The translations under genes were made by a program, and so were the position numbers. This document shows, in pieces, positions 1-4,796 of a DNA stretch of 5,677 nt. The stretch comes from an uncultured Clostridia bacterium. GTDB taxonomy: Bacteria > Bacillota > Clostridia > Christensenellales > UBA1242. Within the stretch, counting starts at the first letter, position 1, and every line of letters begins with the position of its first letter. The DNA lies in NCBI GenBank assembly GCA_947589615.1, contig CANQBU010000084.1:1-5677 (forward strand), written 5' to 3'. The notes under the pieces were generated by a model. That model did not search any database. It saw nothing but the letters and a program-made list of their open reading frames with translations, and was not told the origin of the DNA.

Positions 1-236
1 GCGTAACTTTCTGGATCAGGATAAAAGAATTCTTGTGGAGTTATGTTTACAATTTCTAAAAATTTAAGCAAAGTTGATACCTTTAATTCCACAGTTTGCC
101 TTTCAATTCTGTTTACAAAACTATCACTGAAACCTAATTGTAAACTTGTTTCTCTTGCTGATAAATTGTTCTTGTTTCGATAATAACCAATCTTGAAAAT
201 AATCTCTTTATAAAGCTCTTTAATGTCTTTGTCCAT
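1..236 (-). CDS. XRE-family (Cro/CI-type) helix-turn-helix transcriptional regulator, C-terminus cut by window edge
   Basis: Translating the minus strand from the ATG at 234-236 gives 78 residues, open to the window edge, so the C-terminus is missing. The start is supported by an AAGGAG ribosome binding site at 246-251, 9 nt upstream. The protein begins MDKDIKELYKEIIFKIG and carries a Cro/CI-type HTH: LSARETSLQLG (about 25-35) as the first HTH helix, then FSDSFVNRIERQ (36-47) as the recognition helix. LKVSTLLKFLEIVNITPQEFF (51-71) matches the usual later helices of the fold. Such proteins bind DNA as dimers at inverted repeats. It is divergent from the SLOG gene at 442, and paired inverted repeats lie between them, so I infer that it represses that gene and probably itself. 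The HTH call is confident; the target assignment is inferred from position. Confidence 0.9.
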   Translation of the reverse strand, partial: MDKDIKELYKEIIFKIGYYRNKNNLSARETSLQLGFSDSFVNRIERQTVELKVSTLLKFLEIVNITPQEFFYPDPESY

Positions 237-288
237 ACTTATCCACTCCTTATATGTATATTTTAAAATAGAAGTGGACTTTACCTTA

Positions 289-301
289 ATCATTGAACGA
301 T
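289..301. promoter_or_regulatory. Possible third, degenerate operator for the XRE regulator
   Basis: The 13-mer ATCA-TTGAA-CGAT matches the core of the operator at 337-357 (ATCA-TTGAG-TGAT) at 11 of 13 positions. Its centre, 295, lies 52 bp from that operator's centre, close to five helical turns. It sits 53 bp upstream of the regulator's start codon, where an autoregulatory site would be expected. The outer TAT/ATA arms of the two strong sites are absent. Whether it binds the regulator is inference. Confidence 0.4.
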
Positions 302-330
302 GCGAATTTTATTAAATTTGCTCTTTTGCT

Positions 331-358
331 TTTATTTTATATCATTGAGTGATATAAT
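331..358 (+). promoter_or_regulatory. Promoter of the SLOG gene (perfect extended -10, weak -35)
   Basis: Positions 350-358 read TGATATAAT, a perfect extended -10 element (TGnTATAAT, hexamer at 353-358). The best -35 candidate is TTTATT at 331-336 with a 16-nt spacer, which is weak, as is usual for extended -10 promoters. Transcription would start near 364-366, leaving a leader of about 77 nt before the SLOG start codon. The -10 lies inside the right arm of the inverted repeat at 337-357, so a bound regulator would block RNA polymerase. Confidence 0.65.
337..357. promoter_or_regulatory. Operator 1: inverted repeat TTATATCA-N5-TGATATAA
   Basis: Two perfect 8-nt arms, TTATATCA (337-344) and TGATATAA (350-357), flank the 5-nt spacer TTGAG. 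The right arm overlaps the -10 of the SLOG promoter. The same 7-nt core arms with the same spacer length recur at 369-387. This size and symmetry suit a dimeric Cro/CI-type repressor, and the obvious candidate is the adjacent XRE protein. The repeats are seen directly; the identity of the binding protein is inferred. Confidence 0.75.
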
Positions 359-368
359 ATACCTAAAC

Positions 369-387
369 TATATCAACTGATGATATA
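369..387. promoter_or_regulatory. Operator 2: inverted repeat TATATCA-N5-TGATATA
   Basis: Perfect 7-nt arms at 369-375 and 381-387 flank the 5-nt spacer ACTGA. The arms are the same as in operator 1 but the spacer differs, which points to conservation of the arms as protein contacts. The centre (378) is 31 bp from the centre of operator 1 (347), almost exactly three helical turns, so two dimers would lie on the same DNA face and could bind cooperatively. It lies just downstream of the predicted SLOG transcription start. Confidence 0.75.
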
Positions 388-441
388 TTTTTAATCAAAA
401 AGGCGAAAAATATACGATTATAAATCAATAAAGGAGTAATT

Positions 442-954
442 ATGAACAATAAAAAACAAACAGCTTGCTTTACAGGACACAGGCCACAAAAGTTGTCATG
501 GGGTTTTAATGAGAATGATGTTGGCTGCCTTGCCATGAAAGAAATTACAAAAATTGAAATTCAAAACGCAATAATCAACTATGGCATAACACATTTCATC
601 TCTGGCATGGCAATAGGTTTTGATATAATTGCTGCCGAGCTTGTTTTGGAATTGAAAAAGGACTATCCGTTCATCACTTTGGAGTGTGCAATACCATGCA
701 AAGAGCAAGACAAACTTTGGCGAGAACAACAAAAACTAAGATATAAAAACATTTTGTCGCAAGCGGACAAAGTGACCTATGTTAGTGATAGACCATATTT
801 TGACGGTTGTATGCAACAAAGAAATAAATATATGATTGACAATTCTTCTGTGCTTATTGCACTTTTCAATGGAAAGGCAGGTGGAACAAAGCAAACGGTT
901 GACTACGCAAAAGAAAAAGGATTGAAAGTCGAAATTATCAATACTAATTCATAG
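442..954 (+). CDS. SLOG-superfamily protein, DUF1273 / YpsA-like
   Basis: The 170-residue product has the hallmarks of the DUF1273/YpsA branch of the SLOG (SMF/DprA-LOG) superfamily, a Rossmann-like fold thought to bind nucleotides or their derivatives. An N-terminal strand runs into FTGHRP (10-15). SGMAIGFD (54-61), followed by AAE, is the family's G-x-D phosphate/ribose-binding loop region. QQRNKYMID (125-133) and ALFNGKAGGTKQTV (140-153) give the third conserved strand and glycine loop. The length is normal for the family. The ATG is fixed by AAGGAG at 431-436, 5 nt upstream. No transmembrane or signal segment is seen, so it should be cytosolic. It is divergent from an XRE regulator and probably controlled by it through operators 1 and 2. 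Its last 6 nt overlap the convergent gene at 949. A copy of its 3' end lies at 2894-2953. B. subtilis YpsA is linked to cell division, but I would not transfer that role here; a nucleotide-sensing or conflict-related role is possible. Confidence 0.88.
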   Translation: MNNKKQTACFTGHRPQKLSWGFNENDVGCLAMKEITKIEIQNAIINYGITHFISGMAIGFDIIAAELVLELKKDYPFITLECAIPCKEQDKLWREQQKLRYKNILSQADKVTYVSDRPYFDGCMQQRNKYMIDNSSVLIALFNGKAGGTKQTVDYAKEKGLKVEIINTNS

Positions 955-1593
955 CAATTGTTTTTCTTCTTTTTCTCGAAATAACAAAAATTGTGCGACT
1001 GCTACGCCATTTATTAAAGCTGCTGCAATTACGCCAACTATAAGTGCAAGCAACTTGAACGGCTCAAATCCGTCAGAAAAGGTCATAAGCATTGAAACAG
1101 TCAGCGAGAACATACCAAAAATCGCATTTGCAAGTTTTACAGCCAAAAATGTGCCAATCACGCGATCTTTTCTTTTAATTGTGTTAATAATTCCAACGAT
1201 TGCCGTTATAAACGAAACAAAGACATACAATGCGGTCCAATAGATAACAAGCCCCTGTGGCGAAAAACCTGTTTCGTCAAACCAAAGCATAACGACAACG
1301 CCAGCACAAGCAAAAGACATTCCCATTAAAAGCCAAGTTATTACTTGATTTTGTATTTTCTTGTTAGCACCTATTTTTAGAACAAGATAGAGCTTCATTA
1401 TGAAAATTAAAAAGAAAATGGCAGAAGATGAAAGAAAATACCACTTAAAACTTGAAAATGACAAGCCAAAGTTCACAAATGCGGTTGCCAAGATGTAAAC
1501 GCAAGAAATCGCATTGTTGACAGGCACGCGAAAGTTTTTGTCATTCAAATAATATTTGAAAAGATTTCCTTTTTCTTTGTAGGTTGTTTTCAA
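949..1593 (-). CDS. Polytopic membrane protein of unknown function (about six TM helices)
   Basis: The 214-residue product has about six hydrophobic segments, roughly at residues 27-47, 51-73, 84-105, 113-137, 147-171 and 179-205. The N-terminus is short and charged, and the C-terminus ends in a charged tail (REKEEKQ). It starts with TTG at 1591-1593 with no recognisable Shine-Dalgarno, but the start overlaps the upstream gene's TGA stop (TTGA, 1590-1593), so reinitiation by coupled translation is the likely entry. The basic loop after segment 4 (NTIKRKDR, about 137-144) vaguely recalls unnamed six-helix membrane proteins of Clostridia; that is a recollection, not a verified match. It is the last gene of a probable three-gene operon. 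Its stop codon abuts the SLOG stop codon tail to tail, with 6 nt of coding overlap and no obvious terminator between them. The gene is convincing; its function is unknown. Confidence 0.75.
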   Translation of the reverse strand: MKTTYKEKGNLFKYYLNDKNFRVPVNNAISCVYILATAFVNFGLSFSSFKWYFLSSSAIFFLIFIMKLYLVLKIGANKKIQNQVITWLLMGMSFACAGVVVMLWFDETGFSPQGLVIYWTALYVFVSFITAIVGIINTIKRKDRVIGTFLAVKLANAIFGMFSLTVSMLMTFSDGFEPFKLLALIVGVIAAALINGVAVAQFLLFREKEEKQLL

Positions 1594-1805
1594 AAATTTG
1601 TTATGTGATAGATATATCCAACAAAAAGATAAACAATAAGCAAAGCGATTATTGTGCCGACAATTCCGGCAACAATAAGTCTGCTTGAATTTTCAATTAT
1701 GAAAAAGTCTATAAAAAAACCAATGGCAATAGCACTCATGATGAATGCTATTGTCATATAAAACAAAATATTAGGTTTTATGGCTTTAAGAAATAAGCTT
1801 TTCAT
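1590..1805 (-). CDS. Small two-helix membrane protein, unknown function
   Basis: The 71-residue product is almost all membrane: one hydrophobic segment at about 12-37 and another at about 43-66, joined by a short polar turn (ENSSR). An in-frame TAA lies a few codons upstream of the ATG at 1803-1805, so the start cannot move far. The only purine-rich stretch upstream (GAGAGAG) is about 16 nt away, farther than normal, so translation may be weak or coupled. It follows the 326-codon gene by 58 nt and overlaps the 214-codon membrane gene by 4 nt. The tight coupling suggests that the two membrane proteins act together, perhaps as a complex. No family recognised. Confidence 0.65.
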   Translation of the reverse strand: MKSLFLKAIKPNILFYMTIAFIMSAIAIGFFIDFFIIENSSRLIVAGIVGTIIALLIVYLFVGYIYHITNF

Positions 1806-1863
1806 TTTTCGATTTTATTTTCTCTCTCTTGTTTTTTTGCAGAAAATTTTTAAATCTTCATAA

Positions 1864-2844
1864 TTATTCCAAAAAATCAGTTTTTTCATAATTACGCAAT
1901 ATGCTACTGATTGCACAAACTTCTTCGTCACGATAAGGGTTTTTGCCGTCTAGTGTAAGAGTTTGCTTTTTAAATTCATTTCTTGCCTTTAAATTTTCGA
2001 CAAAATTTGTTTTTTGGGACATGGTGTATAAATAATCATTCCTGTTTTCCTCTATTTTTTTGTAATGCGGAAGCAAGGCAGTTCGCTCTTCAAAGGTCTT
2101 TTGTTCTAATTCGCTAAGTCTCTTTCTGTAATTTATTTCGCAATTTATCAACTTGTCATATTGCGTTTCAAATTTTTCCAAGCCATTTTTTATAGCCTTA
2201 ATCTGCAGCATCATTTTTTTTGCTAATTTGTCATCAGGATTTTCTTCAACCATTTCTTTTAAATTGTAATAAAGCGGGAAATAAAGTTTATATAAATACA
2301 AATATTTTTCTTGTGGATTGTCTTTGTTTTCAAAATAATTTTTTAAAATTGAAAAACCTTGCTCATGATTGTTGTCAGCATTGAAACAATATGCCGCCAA
2401 CTTTAAAACTTCAACAGAATTTTTTGGCAAATTATTTGACATCTTTTTGGGAAAGAGCAGTTCTATATCTTCAAGATATTTTAATCTTTTTGGAGAAATG
2501 ACTCGACTTTTTTCCTCTTCACTTTTTAGCAAATAGTAAGGCGGATTGTCAACCACAGCAATTACATTTTGCGCCTTGTATTTGCTTATTCGAGAAAGAT
2601 ATTCGTTATTATCGAAAGAATTGAGCATTGCAAACATTTCTGCAGGCATTGCGGAACCGACAAAATAAGTCTTTTCGTCTAAAAAATTGCCATCGGGGGC
2701 AATAGTTGAAATTGTGAACTTGCAAATCCGTTTATTAGGAAAAACTAATTCATAAATTTTATCCGTATTTAAGGTGCAACCATAGACAAATTCTTCTTTT
2801 TGCGTCTTTTGTTCATATTCATAAAATTTAACAAAATATTCCAA
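1864..2844 (-). CDS. Soluble helical protein of unknown function, first gene of operon
   Basis: The 326-residue product starts with TTG at 2842-2844. The start is set by an AGGAGG ribosome binding site at 2850-2855, 5 nt upstream; no ATG in this frame lies near. There is no signal peptide or membrane segment, so it is probably cytosolic. The first ~100 residues look mixed alpha/beta (for example YELVFPNKRICKFTIS and VIAVVDNPPYYLL). Residues ~140-200 are helical with a repeat-like look (VLKLAAYCF..., GFSILKNYF..., YLYLYKLYF...). Residues ~205-300 are highly charged and probably coiled coil. I do not recognise a family or catalytic motif. A consensus promoter lies directly upstream and the two membrane-protein genes follow, so it may be a cytoplasmic partner of them; that link rests on position only. 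The reading frame is long and clean, with codon use like its neighbours. Confidence 0.8.
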   Translation of the reverse strand: MEYFVKFYEYEQKTQKEEFVYGCTLNTDKIYELVFPNKRICKFTISTIAPDGNFLDEKTYFVGSAMPAEMFAMLNSFDNNEYLSRISKYKAQNVIAVVDNPPYYLLKSEEEKSRVISPKRLKYLEDIELLFPKKMSNNLPKNSVEVLKLAAYCFNADNNHEQGFSILKNYFENKDNPQEKYLYLYKLYFPLYYNLKEMVEENPDDKLAKKMMLQIKAIKNGLEKFETQYDKLINCEINYRKRLSELEQKTFEERTALLPHYKKIEENRNDYLYTMSQKTNFVENLKARNEFKKQTLTLDGKNPYRDEEVCAISSILRNYEKTDFLE

Positions 2845-2867
2845 TGCACCCTCCTGAATTAATTAAA

Positions 2868-2896
2868 ATTATACAAAATTTATCCTTAATTGTCAA
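2868..2896 (-). promoter_or_regulatory. Consensus sigma-A promoter of the 326-71-214 codon operon
   Basis: On the minus strand, TTGACA (2891-2896) and TATAAT (2868-2873) are both perfect hexamers separated by exactly 17 nt. Transcription would start near 2861, giving a leader of only about 16 nt that contains the AGGAGG site. This should be a strong, constitutive-type promoter unless a repressor acts on it; no inverted repeat is seen over it. Its -35 overlaps the first codon of the SLOG remnant at 2894. Confidence 0.85.
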
Positions 2897-2953
2897 ACAG
2901 TAGATTATGCAAAAGAAAAAGGATTGAAAATAAAAATCATCAATCCCATGTAA
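2894..2953 (+). pseudogene. 3'-end remnant of a second SLOG (DUF1273) gene
   Basis: The plus strand reads QTVDYAKEKGLKIKIINPM and then TAA at 2951-2953. The first 17 residues match residues 151-167 of the intact SLOG protein at 442-954 at 15 positions, with only V-to-I and E-to-K changes. The DNA shares a 21-nt identical block (2909-2929 versus 906-926). Upstream of 2894 the homology stops abruptly: the frame runs only a few codons to a TAA (2864-2866) and the DNA is instead the promoter of the minus-strand operon. This is therefore the tail of a lost paralogue, not a gene. Differences at synonymous sites and a different C-terminus (NPM versus NTNS) suggest a diverged paralogue rather than a recent copy. 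Confidence 0.8.
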
Positions 2954-3066
2954 TTCAATAATATTTCTATTCTCCTTGCTTTTTCATCTTTTTCTTTATT
3001 GCATATTGCTTTAAGAATTTTTGCATTCAAATAGAATATTTCCTTAGAATCTTCAATAGTTTCGCA
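2905..3066 (-). pseudogene. Possible decayed coding fragment
   Basis: On the minus strand a 53-codon frame is open between TAA codons at 3067-3069 and 2905-2907. From 3066 to about 2950 it reads like real protein, charged and helical (CETIEDSKEIFYLNAKILK, then AICNKEKDEKARRIEILLNY). There is no ATG or ribosome binding site at its beginning, and its end runs into the antisense of the SLOG remnant. It may be a remnant of a gene that once lay convergent to the lost SLOG paralogue. No family is recognised, and chance remains possible at this length. Confidence 0.25.
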
Positions 3067-3068
3067 TT

Positions 3069-3095
3069 AAAAAAGACCAAAATTTTGGCCTTTTT
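3069..3095 (-). terminator. Intrinsic terminator of the lipoprotein gene
   Basis: Read on the minus strand, GGCCAAAA-TTTTGGTC (core 3075-3090; one G-T wobble) is preceded by an A run and followed by six T. It begins 3 nt after the lipoprotein stop codon. The plus strand also has the hairpin followed by five T (3091-3095), so it could work in both directions, but no intact plus-strand gene leads into it. Confidence 0.85.
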
Positions 3096-3098
3096 ATC

Positions 3099-4001
3099 TT
3101 AATATCTTTCGTAGGTCTCTTTTGTTCCATCACTAAAAGTATATTCATAGTATTTTTGACCTTGATTTTCGATTTCTCTTATTACGAATTTGCCCCGCTG
3201 TCCGTCAACATTGTATTCAACTTCAATCTCAGTTACTTGATTTTTGGTCTCGCGTTCAATTGAATATTTGCCACGTTTTGTTCCGCTGATAAATTCAATT
3301 TCATATCCAGTTTCCTGCTTATTACGTTTATTTTCAACTTCAAACTCGACAGAAGTGCTTTCTTTAAGTTGGTTATTGATAAAAACTGAATAAACATATT
3401 CTGTTTCAACCTCGCCAGTTTCAGTGGAGTGTTCCTGCACCATCTCTATACGGTTTGCCCTATCGTTTTGATATGCGACAATTTTGATTTCAGACTCGTT
3501 TTCGTCTCGCTCTTGTTCCATAGTTCGCTGTCCTTCAAGAGTATACTGCACGTCGTCGATGACCATAACCCCCGTCAAAGAGTAAAGCGTTTCAACCTCG
3601 TCCTCATCAAAGGCTTGATTTCTTTGAGTTTCAGTGTAATACATAACATATTGAGTATCATTTCCGTCAAAGTCTTTTCCGCGGATAGTCAACTTTGTCT
3701 CATAGTCAAATTCTGTGTCAGGATTTTCTTCAGAAGTTGTTGTAACTACATCTTTTCCAAGAAAACTGTCAAGCGCCAAGAAATATTCGTTAAACCTGTC
3801 AAGTTGACCTTTAACTCCCGTTTGAGTATCGCTTGCTGCAACTTCGGAAAGGGATTTGAGCGCTGCGGCTGTCGTTTCGCTACCAAGAAGTTTGACTGTC
3901 GAAACTGCCCCAAATTTAGTATTTGACTTGCCACAACCACTTAGCAAAAGTGGAAGGCTGAACGCACAGCAAAGTCCTGCGACTAAAAATTTCTTTTTCA
4001 T
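3099..4001 (-). CDS. Secreted lipoprotein of unknown function, beta-strand-rich with C-terminal repeats
   Basis: The 300-residue product starts at ATG 3999-4001 behind an AGGAGG site (4006-4011, 4 nt away). A classical lipoprotein signal follows: KKK, a hydrophobic core (residues 5-20) and the lipobox LSGC with the acylated Cys at 23. The mature protein should therefore be anchored to the outer face of the cytoplasmic membrane. Residues ~30-85 are Ser/Thr/Ala-rich and partly helical. The rest is strongly charged, with alternating hydrophobic and polar residues typical of a beta meander. Near the C-terminus two ~26-residue units repeat: EIEF...RGKYSIERE..NQ (234-255) and EIEV...RGKFVIREIENQ (258-280). 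Similar weaker units may lie earlier (EGQRTMEQERDENES). No enzyme motif is seen. It is transcribed alone, with its own promoter and terminator. A substrate-binding or cell-surface role is possible but not shown. Confidence 0.87.
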   Translation of the reverse strand: MKKKFLVAGLCCAFSLPLLLSGCGKSNTKFGAVSTVKLLGSETTAAALKSLSEVAASDTQTGVKGQLDRFNEYFLALDSFLGKDVVTTTSEENPDTEFDYETKLTIRGKDFDGNDTQYVMYYTETQRNQAFDEDEVETLYSLTGVMVIDDVQYTLEGQRTMEQERDENESEIKIVAYQNDRANRIEMVQEHSTETGEVETEYVYSVFINNQLKESTSVEFEVENKRNKQETGYEIEFISGTKRGKYSIERETKNQVTEIEVEYNVDGQRGKFVIREIENQGQKYYEYTFSDGTKETYERY

Positions 4002-4035
4002 AAACCCTCCTAATTTGAAAATAAGTTCTGTAATA

Positions 4036-4065
4036 ATTATATCACCATCGATAAAAAAATGTAAA
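4036..4065 (-). promoter_or_regulatory. Promoter of the lipoprotein gene
   Basis: On the minus strand, TTTACA (4060-4065; one mismatch to TTGACA) and TATAAT (4036-4041; perfect) are separated by 18 nt. TG at the right distance makes an extended -10 (TGATATAAT). Transcription would start near 4029, about 27 nt before the start codon. Confidence 0.75.
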
Positions 4066-4269
4066 TAAATTAAACGGATTTTTATGTTTTTTTACAAAAC
4101 ATTTTTTAATATTTTAAACAATTACTGTTTTTCTTTATCTTTGAATTTTACATGAATATATTGTGTAATTTTATTGAAATTTATTAAATTTTTTATAAAA
4201 TTGCACCTTTTTGCAAAAAATTGTCAATTTTTAAGCAAAATTACAAAATTATTGAAAAACATATTGCAA
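4066..4269. other. Very AT-rich gene-free stretch with one hairpin
   Basis: No credible reading frame is seen on either strand. It is dominated by A and T runs. The one structured element is an imperfect inverted repeat at 4211-4238: outer arms TTGC/GCAA, a small internal mismatch, then AAAAATT/AATTTTT around a 3-nt loop. On the minus strand it lies 32 nt beyond the stop of the small frame at 4270. It lacks a T run directly after the stem, so I do not call it a terminator. Confidence 0.5.
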
Positions 4270-4491
4270 TCATGACTTTTTTATTTTAAATTGATTTTCA
4301 TTATAGACTTCGCCATACAACTCATTTATCTTTTTATTCAAGTAAAGAGTGTCTTCCTCTTCTGAATGCTTTATATTTAGATTTCTATTCCCTATCGGTG
4401 AAAGTGGCTTGTCTGACAACGCTTTGCTGAACACAACATAATGTTCAAAGTCTTCACCTTCCTGCATGTAAGGTTCTTCCAAATCCATCAC
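4270..4491 (-). CDS. Small acidic open reading frame, possibly the downstream piece of a broken gene
   Basis: From GTG at 4489-4491 (directly followed by ATG at 4486-4488) the minus strand encodes 73 residues, rich in Glu/Asp and Asn, with no membrane segment (MMDLEEPYMQEGEDFEHYVV..., ending KIKKS). Its composition looks like protein, not chance. The ribosome binding site is poor: AAAAGG touches the GTG. An in-frame TAA lies only two codons upstream (4495-4497), and the same frame stays open upstream of that to a well-placed ATG at 4617. It is either a small gene with a weak start or the 3' piece of a gene cut by a stop codon or deletion. No family recognised. Confidence 0.4.
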   Translation of the reverse strand: MMDLEEPYMQEGEDFEHYVVFSKALSDKPLSPIGNRNLNIKHSEEEDTLYLNKKINELYGEVYNENQFKIKKS

Positions 4492-4494
4492 CTT

Positions 4495-4617
4495 TTAGCA
4501 AGTCTTATTCAATACAATATTTTTAGTTAGGCAAGTTGCTTTGATGATTATGAATACTGCACACTCAATGACACTGGCGAAATTATCTTTATTTATTTCT
4601 ATAAAATTAATGTTCAT
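4495..4617 (-). pseudogene. 40-codon frame with a good start, likely the 5' piece of a broken gene
   Basis: ATG at 4615-4617 is preceded by AGGAG (4623-4627) 5 nt away, a better start signal than that of the frame downstream. It reads MNINFIEINKDNFASVIECA, then a hydrophobic FIII and KATCLTKN..., and ends in TAA at 4495-4497. The opening resembles the first strand and helix of GNAT acetyltransferases (a pattern like R-x-I-T-K-E-N-x-E-x-x-I), but after about residue 21 the resemblance is gone, as if the frame had been joined to other sequence. It is in the same frame as the 73-codon piece at 4270-4491, with the stop and one Lys codon between them. It could instead be a genuine 40-residue peptide. 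Confidence 0.35.
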
Positions 4618-4686
4618 TATTTCTCCTGTTATACCTAAAAATGCTTTAAAATTAGCAAAAATTTATGCAAAAAACGCATTTTTTTA

Positions 4687-4708
4687 ATAAAAAATCGCGA
4701 TTTTTTAT
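4687..4708. repeat. Perfect 22-bp palindrome centred on TCGCGA
   Basis: The half-site ATAAAAAATCG is followed directly by its exact reverse complement, CGATTTTTTAT. It lies in the 179-nt gene-free stretch between the ATP-grasp gene's end and the start at 4617. As RNA it would form a 9-bp A/U stem with a CGCG loop, too weak for a typical intrinsic terminator but not impossible in an AT-rich genome. As DNA it could be a symmetric protein-binding site. Confidence 0.5.
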
Positions 4709-4796
4709 GTTTTTCTTAAAAAATAGTAAATCTTCGCACTTTTAAAATATATTTTTTATTATCGATAGTGATCTTTAAAACTTCAAAAATTAAAAG

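Noticed and set aside
253..265. Promoter of the XRE gene (TAAAAT -10 candidate on the minus strand)
   Set aside because: The hexamer is acceptable but no convincing -35 is present, so I cannot place the promoter with confidence.
1806..1863. Terminator between the 326- and 71-codon genes
   Set aside because: Only a weak A/T stem is present with no following T run, so read-through and a shared operon are more likely.
3429..3926. 165-codon plus-strand frame opposite the lipoprotein gene
   Set aside because: It is antisense to a gene with a clear signal peptide, promoter and terminator, has no ribosome binding site of note, and its Phe/Cys/Ser-rich product looks like a shadow frame.
4041..4061. 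Shared motif TATCGAT(A/G)GTGAT in the lipoprotein promoter (minus) and at about 4759-4772 (plus)
   Set aside because: A 13-mer with one mismatch is expected by chance in an AT-rich window of this size, and the second copy is not next to a promoter.
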